A DNA stretch of 64,000 nucleotides, taken from contig NC_030384.2 in assembly GCF_001625215.2 (NCBI RefSeq), positions 41,946,390-42,010,389 on the forward strand, written 5' to 3'. The notes under the pieces were generated by a model. It was given only the letters and a program-made list of their open reading frames with translations. It searched no databases and was not told where the DNA came from. This stretch comes from Daucus carota subsp. sativus (Eukaryota; Streptophyta; Magnoliopsida; Apiales; Apiaceae). The position numbers and the translations under genes were made by a program. This document shows, one piece after another, positions 57,529 through 64,000 of the stretch (position 1 is the stretch's first letter; every line of letters starts with the position of its first letter).

Positions 57529-58299
57529 CGAACACTTGTATTTATACGACTGTTTTTTTTAATGCGAAGGTGTTTACGGGAATAGTTTAACGAGTGAAAG
57601 AAGATGAATCAGCAGGATAAAACTTGTTTATCTTGGGGAGCGGGTGAAAAGAAGCTAGAAGGGGTGAGCTGGCATTGGGAATCGCGAATGGGGCAGCGCC
57701 ATTAACGCCGATGGAGATGTGTTTTTAAATTTGGTAGAGGAGTGTTTAGTTCTCAGACAGAGATGGTAAAAAGTACGGGGCCGCGAGAATAATGTTTTTG
57801 TTTAGGTTAAGGTCGCTGACAGGTGTTCGCTTCCCTGTGTTTAAACTTGTTTAATTAATGGGACTGGTTTGTTTTTGTTTGACTTGTTTCAATTGCCTAT
57901 CAACTTCTTTTTCTTTTTTTAATTATTTGCGGGGTACAATAATTTTGGTAACATGATCGCGATGGGTTAATGGTTATGGGTTATGGCCTATCTTCGTTCA
58001 TATTGAAATTTATTTAATATTTTTTTATCATATTTTTTGAAATTTATTGATCAAATTTTAATCTCAAACATAAATTTATTCTTTGATGTTTTTTTGAGTT
58101 AAAAATTTGAACCTTATAATATACTGAATATTGTTTATGATCATAATTTTTAAATAATAATTATTATAATAGAATATAAATTATTTTCATTATAGAGCCG
58201 TTCAATTCGATCAAAATAATAAACTAAACTGAACGATGGAGTGTTAAATTTTGTTTTGAGATACTTAGCTGGATTTGGGGATATCCATTTAACCATATA
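57529..58299 (-). promoter_or_regulatory. Upstream region of the MSL gene
   Basis: Divergent non-coding DNA containing the leader and promoter of the minus-strand channel gene. No specific motif is strong enough to name. Confidence 0.4.
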
Positions 58300-58562
58300 C
58301 TCCCTCCGTCCCACAATACATGTCTCTTTTGGAAAAAAAATTTGTCCCACAATACATGTCTACTTTTAGTTTCCAATGCAAATATATTGCAAATATTTCA
58401 AAATTACCCTTCTTGAAAGTTGTATAACAATTAATGTAGGTTGAATAAGAGTCTACATTCATGCATTTATTAGGGGTAGAGGTGAGAAAATTTTATCTAA
58501 TCAATGCTTTCTTAATATGCGTAATTTTTTCAAAAGAGACATGTATTGTGGGACGGAGGGAG
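58300..58562. mobile_element. Stowaway MITE with duplicated end, 263 bp
   Basis: The ends CTCCCTCCGTCCCACAATAC and GTATTGTGGGACGGAGGGAG are perfect 20-bp inverted copies, and the match continues inward. TA flanks both sides (58298-58299 and 58563-58564). The left arm repeats its own inner part: GTCCCACAATACATGTCT occurs at 58308 and again near 58344. Confidence 0.95.
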
Positions 58563-58786
58563 TAGATATATAGAGTTTGAATCTCCGGTTCAGATGAGTT
58601 CACATGCGTCTCTGGTAAGAGTAAAAAATGAATCATTTTGGTGATGGGCTAGAATTTTCCATTTTGGTATGTACGTGTCTACTGTTTGCTGGACCTTGTG
58701 CCTATAAAAAAGTGGAAAACAACTAAGAGGCAGCCACGATGTTTGTACACAAGTTGGACCATATTCAATGCGATCGCATTCCGTTA

Positions 58787-59180
58787 GAGCAAGTCCAATG
58801 CTAGATGCTATATATCTATTGCTATTGCTATAATATAGCACCAAAAAGTGTTTTTTGGTGCTAAAATAAAACTTGCACTCCAATGCCAAGTTCTATAACT
58901 AGTTTCAAATTTAACCAACTCATTAACTTTTACCTAACTTCTATATAGAACCAACTCATTAACTTTTACCTAACTCATTAACTCATAACTAGTTTTCAAT
59001 TTCTAGTTATTGATGATGTGGCAACATGGATGGATCCATCCTTGGTTTCAAATATAGAACCAAGGATGCATCTAGGCATGGATGCATCCAAATATAGCAT
59101 CCCTTTGGAGTTGAGTTTTTTTACTTTTGATGCTATAATATAGCAATAGAACCAAGTATATCATTGCATTGGAGTTGCTC
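58787..59180. mobile_element. PIF/Harbinger-type MITE, 394 bp
   Basis: The ends GAGCAAGTCCAATGC and GCATTGGAGTTGCTC are 15-bp inverted repeats with one mismatch, flanked by TTA on both sides (58784-58786 and 59181-59183). Further in, both arms contain TATAGCA words. In the middle TTAACTTTTACCTAACT is duplicated, and GGATGCATC-type palindromes occur. There is no coding region. Confidence 0.92.
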
Positions 59181-61379
59181 TTAAACGCCTGCTTATAGCA
59201 CTGCGAATTTAGGAGCGGTGTAACATGTGTATTGCAGTCCGAAAACAAAGTGGGGACACCGAAGAAAAGAAAGAAATACATATAGTGCCTGAGAACCCGA
59301 AGCAACTTCTGCTTCTGCTTTTCTTAATCCATTTGTGTAAAAAAATAAAAATATTTTTAAGAAGCTGATAATGCTAATTTCTCTCTCATCGCTTCTGCTT
59401 ATTTACAAACACTTTATTAACTTATTTGCTTCTGACCTCTGCTCCACTTTTTTACTATAAGCAAAGAATCACTTTTTATAAACTTGGCCAAACGGCTCCC
59501 TATCTTACTCCAAAATCATTTAAAACGTTCAGGGGAGGAACACTCTGAGTGCACAGTGCACACAGCGTCCATTATACGCACGAATCATGATCCTTGAATT
59601 CTCGTAACGATTCAGCCGTTTCTATCAGAGTATCCGCCCATGTCCTAAAAATGTCATGACTACTTACTGGACCATGCAAATACGTACACGTAAAATGAAA
59701 TACGTTCCTTCATTATAACATCCGTATACACTATGCAAATAATGTTTGTTAGCGCAATTTGCTAGACAAACACTCAGCGTCAAGTCACGGTCGACGAGAG
59801 CAGAGATTTGGTGCCGGTGTGTCGTTTTCTTTTTGACATTTTATACGCCTCATTGTCCAGGATGTTTCGTTTCGCTCACTTTGCTTCATAGATGATATAT
59901 ATGTTACTTTTTACGGGTTCTTTTAGTGCTGATTCAAATATATACGTTCTAATAATTACATTTTTATTAACTACAAACTTATTAATAATTACAGTTTTGT
60001 ATGCACTCTTTATTAAACAAAATATATAATTTAATGAAAATTATTATTGAACACGCCAAAGAGACCATTTTTATTATACATCAATTTTATTGCGTGTCAT
60101 TGGTTTTAATATTTTATAAACTTAGATTATGTTACTTCCTTCTATTTTTATTATATATTAGTTATTGCATGTTCATACATACTAGAGTTTTTCTTATTAC
60201 TTCCGGAAATATGCGTTTTGAAAACCTATTAAATTAAGTTGAATTCAAAACTAACTCCCAATTAGTATTTATGAATAACTCATATACAAAATATTCGAAT
60301 TTCAAAAATTTATAAAATTTTCAAAACCAAATTATTTCAATTAAGCTCATATATAATTAATACTTATTTTATACTAGATACTGATAAAACATGCATGCTA
60401 CGGTCTTTAAAAGAGAAATCATGTAGAACATGCATGTCTTCACCTTTTCGAAGAAAAGAATAGTGGAGAAGCATCAAGGAACTTAAGGAACTTCCGAGTG
60501 AGGTCCTGTAAAATGATACACACATTATAGCTGCGTGTAAATGAATATCATAAAAGCTAATTGTACATTTCTTTAGATACATAAACACAGCAAGTAGTAA
60601 TAATAACACGCCTATTTCTCACAATCTGATCTGTTTTCATTTTATCAAATTCTGACCCGTCCTCATTTTTCGGTATTTTGAGGTTTTGAACCCCAGAAAA
60701 AGAATATTTTAATTATTTTCAAGTTCTAAAATATTAACGGCGATCAAGTTATGCAAAAAATTGGGTTTAATCTTGATTTTATTTTTAACATTTTATCTTT
60801 ACTTGGCATGAATGTGTGTTCAGAATTCAATTTCAAATGATTCTTTAAGCATGAGCTAGGAGTGAGGCTCCTTTGGTATTGTGGCAGACAAAATTATTTT
60901 TGCTTAAAAGTAAATGAAAAATTATATGATAAATTTAAAAATTATTTTCGAAAAAATTATTGTTTTTAGAAAAAACATGTTCTCAGTATTTTTGAAAAAA
61001 AATGTTTTTCAGCTTCCGAGGAATACTGCTGCTACAAATTTTACTATCAAATCTCGCCCAAAATATTATTTTATAATATTATATTTTCAAAATAAAAATA
61101 TCGAATAAATTAGCTGATTTTTGCTACAACATATATTTTCCGGCACTTTTCAACGACACTACTCTTAAACCGAAGTATTTTCACCTTGCTTCTCTGGGGG
61201 GGCGGTTGCACCAACGTTGGTTAGTGCTCTGTCCAACTTTAAGGTTCTAAAGATCAAACTTAAAGCAACTATAACATTTTCTGTTCAACAGATCACATTC
61301 ACTTATCAGACATGAACGCGGCAACCATTTATACAATGTACCCCTTTACCTTACCAGTGCACAGACATCGGACGTTGCA
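59181..61379. other. Long AT-rich intergenic region
   Basis: No gene or repeat with intact ends was found. Short open frames in both strands (for example near 60,000 and 60,900) have the composition of AT-rich non-coding DNA. Confidence 0.5.
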
Positions 61380-63613
61380 CTAGTTCTCTTCACTTTTCAC
61401 TGAGCACCCTTGTCTGAGCTGAGAGTACTCTCCTACACGATTCCTTCTCTTGACGGGTTTCTCTTCTTCTCCTACCTATTTCAAGTACCATATGTGATCA
61501 TATCAGTTGAATGCAGACACAGAGCTACATACTTGGAAGTTGGAATAAAGGTTTTGTTTACATTACCGTCTTTGCTATATGCTGCAAGATATCTATAATC
61601 TCTGAAAACTCTGGCCGCAAAAAAGGGTCTTGCTGCCAGCATTTCTCAAGCAATTCGACAATTAATGGATGAGTTTGCTGTGGTATAATAGGCCTCATAC
61701 CCTACAACAAGTGCCAACACATTAATTAGATCGTCAAGTGGTCTTAAGTGTGACCTACAGTAAATGAATATAACCAAGGGGTTCAATTATCAATATGAGG
61801 TGTTTAGTCTGCCAAGTTATAGGCAGATGACCTTCTGCACTACTCCAACGGCTGCCTGAAGTGGCGTCAAATTCTCATAAGGAACCTAGATGATTAGCCA
61901 GATTAGATGATGATTAGCATCCGGAAGACTATAGTTTCGTATATATAAGAGACTGCAGGGCAGGAAAATACAAGATGCAATGCTTTTCAATAAAATATAC
62001 AACCTTTCCTGTCAGCAGCTCCCACAGCACGATCCCGAAACTGAAAATGTCAGCCTTATGATCATATGGCCTATGTTCAATAACCTACCCAGTATAACAA
62101 CAGAAGAAGTCAGAGTCAAGATTACGATGAATAAATCAAGCTTATGATTTTTTATTGCATTTTGTACCAGGGCTGGTAGTGCTACATGAAGTCATGAAAT
62201 GTAGATAGTTTGCTAGGAAGTAGTGTGTTGCAATTTGAAGTAAATTAAGTAACATGTTATTTCAATGAAGTGTTCTTATTGCAATTTAAGAAAGAAACAA
62301 AATCAGTAATTTGACAGATATGAAAAGGACAAAAGATACGGACCTCGGGAGCCATCCAGCGGTATGTTCCAGTCTCTGCAGTCATCACTCCAGACTGAGT
62401 TTGCACTCTAGCAACACCAAAGTCAGCAACCTTAACAACCTGTAGGATGAAAACATCATACATCAGATATATATCATATATGACCCATGAATCATTCTTA
62501 ATAAACTATATCTCAGAACATGGAAAGACAAAGGATCGTGAATCTGCTAAGTACTGGCAAAATGAGTACAGTGCTGAAGTATACTTAGAATGCAAGCATC
62601 AGGAAGTTACATGCCAAATCTAATTCAGTTTAAGATTTTTTAGTATAATTGATATGAAAATCTTATTTTAAGTAAGATGTAGAAAGTGCAGATTCATTTG
62701 GGCTGAAGATCAGAGAGAAACCCTATAGTACCAACCCTTCTACAATTAAATTTGGCCTCAGTTCTAATTACCACAAGAACTGGTTCTCAAATACTCAGGA
62801 TATGCAAAGGAGAGGATAACAATAAATTTTAAATAGAGGGACTACAAGTTATAAGTGGCATTTGAGGTATATATGTCGCAGCTTTTATCTATGAATGCAA
62901 ATAATTATATTCTAAAACCTTGCGACAATTAATTCATCCAACTGGTTTTACGAATGTGATAGGCTTCTCTATACGCAACACTCCAAGTGGGAACTTTTGT
63001 ACCCAACTATTTGAGTAGTGATCAAATCATTCTGGACATGTATGCAATAAGTTAACATATATATAAGATCCATGACTGGCAGTCTGGCACTAAAGGATAA
63101 AACTATATGCTCAGCATTATGGATGTTTAGTTTACAAGACTTGGCTGATGCAATGTGAAGAACACAGACAACAATAATATCATTAGAAAAGTTCAGGGAA
63201 AACACCAATTATGGAGAATAACATATGATAAACTTAAGATGGATAGACAATAGCTGAAACTTCTTACTTCATGTTCATCCATCAGAAGATTGGCAGCCTT
63301 AAGGTCCCGATGTACTATATTGTTTTGATGCAAATAGTTCATCCCTTTCGAAACATCTATCGCTACTTTGAGTATGGCTGGGAGCTTGAAGAATCCCTTT
63401 TGCTTATGCAGAAAGTCGTACACGCTTCCGCCAGACATAAATTCTAATTTGGTATACAGGAAGTAAAATGAATGAAGCAAAATCATCTAAATTACAAGTC
63501 AGAAGATATTGAAACAAAGTAAAGTGGTTTGACAACTACCAGTCACTATACAGAGACTTGGGGATCTTGTACAAGCACCAATAAATTGCACAACATTCTT
63601 GTGTCGGACCTTT
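61380..63613 (-). CDS. Raf-like (STY-type) protein kinase, C-terminal part
   Basis: Seven minus-strand exons in phase: 63540-63613, 63268-63443, 62344-62439, 62004-62084, 61832-61885, 61567-61701 and 61380-61475 (stop TAG). They encode 236 residues. Visible motifs are [15 protein letters not shown] (around subdomain IV), [10 protein letters not shown] (catalytic loop), [20 protein letters not shown] (activation segment with DFG) and [29 protein letters not shown] is also present, then a basic tail ending VKSEEN. This is the pattern of plant group C Raf-like kinases with an N-terminal ACT domain (STY8/17/46 group), which in Arabidopsis phosphorylate chloroplast precursor proteins. The glycine-rich loop, the ATP-anchoring Lys and any ACT domain should lie upstream on the minus strand. 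I did not find them in the 387 bases left before the window edge, so the gene is partial here. Intactness cannot be judged. Confidence 0.88.
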
Positions 63614-64000
63614 CTGCAAATAACGGATTTATCATGGACAGACAGGGCAAAGGTACAGAGTAAATCAAGAGCACATGGTCCTACCACTCTGTCCAGAGGT
63701 ATTAGATATTCTGGCATGTCAGCAATAATATTTTGTATCAAATTTTTTTAATTATTTTATAGGCATATCATCGTATGTAAATGTAAATTTGCTAGCAAGC
63801 AAGAGCACAATCAACATCAGCTAGTATCTCTTGGATGACCAAGAAGTCAGAAACTACGCTACCTCTATATGTTGTGATTATTCCACTTCAAGGGATATAC
63901 TGAACGTCGTGATAAACAAAAACATTATAGCAAGGAGGAAGCAACAGATTTACCTAATACCAGCGACTGTCTAAATTGTGACCATTTGGGGGCCCCATCT
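63614..64000 (-). other. Probable intron of the kinase gene up to the window edge
   Basis: The acceptor TTATTTGCAG for the first visible kinase exon ends at 63614. No exon encoding the expected A-x-K lysine region can be read here. A short open stretch at the very edge (about 63,957-64,000, minus strand) is followed by a GTAAAT donor and might be an upstream exon, but matches no kinase segment I know. Confidence 0.4.

Noticed and set aside
1-64000. CRISPR arrays, bacterial operons or phage genes
   Set aside because: Nothing of the kind is present; introns and plant gene families show this is plant nuclear DNA.

Overview
The window is nuclear DNA of a flowering plant, almost certainly a eudicot. 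It shows GT-AG introns in AT-rich DNA, families restricted to plants (DUF241, OPCL1-type ligase, MSL channel, MIR394), and many small DNA transposons with intact target-site duplications. The species cannot be named from the sequence alone. Exons were joined by hand from splice signals, reading-frame phase and remembered family sequences; no alignment was run.

Layout, left to right. 0-7 kb: two tandem + strand DUF241 genes (the first cut by the window edge), a tRNA-Glu(CTC) between them, a hAT and a Stowaway element, then a minus-strand gene for the small complex I subunit NDUFB2 (68 aa, three coding exons). 8.4-11.1 kb: a Mutator-like element with perfect 87-bp ends whose transposase has lost its catalytic core. 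11.8-15.3 kb: a peroxisomal 4CL-like/OPCL1-type acyl-CoA ligase, 554 aa ending in SKL. 17.8-25.6 kb: a BAG6/CIP73-like ubiquitin-domain protein of about 920 aa. 26.9-35.3 kb: peroxisomal enoyl-CoA hydratase 2 (ECH2, 307 aa), whose introns hold a solo LTR and a MITE. 35.3-43.8 kb: repeat-rich and protein-free, but containing a clear MIR394 microRNA gene at 40.4-40.6 kb. 43.8-50.3 kb: minus-strand PUS10 pseudouridine synthase (15 exons, 551 aa). 51.3-53.6 kb: a Helitron. 54.2-57.5 kb: minus-strand MscS-like channel of the MSL4/5/6 group (843 aa). 61.4-63.6 kb: the C-terminal part of a minus-strand Raf-like (STY-type) kinase that runs towards or past the right edge.

From memory, DUF241, NDUFB2, OPCL1, ECH2, MIR394 and PUS10 all have Arabidopsis counterparts in the paired chromosome-1 segments At1g20xxx and At1g76xxx, so most of the window looks like one ancestral block that fractionated between the two Arabidopsis copies. 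Two genes (OPCL1 and ECH2) serve peroxisomal beta-oxidation, including jasmonate-precursor activation and unsaturated fatty-acid breakdown. The others are unrelated housekeeping, signalling or channel genes.

The mobile-element content is unusually legible: four Mutator-type elements with 9-bp duplications, two hAT elements, four Stowaway elements, two Harbinger-type elements, three Helitron-like elements and one solo LTR.
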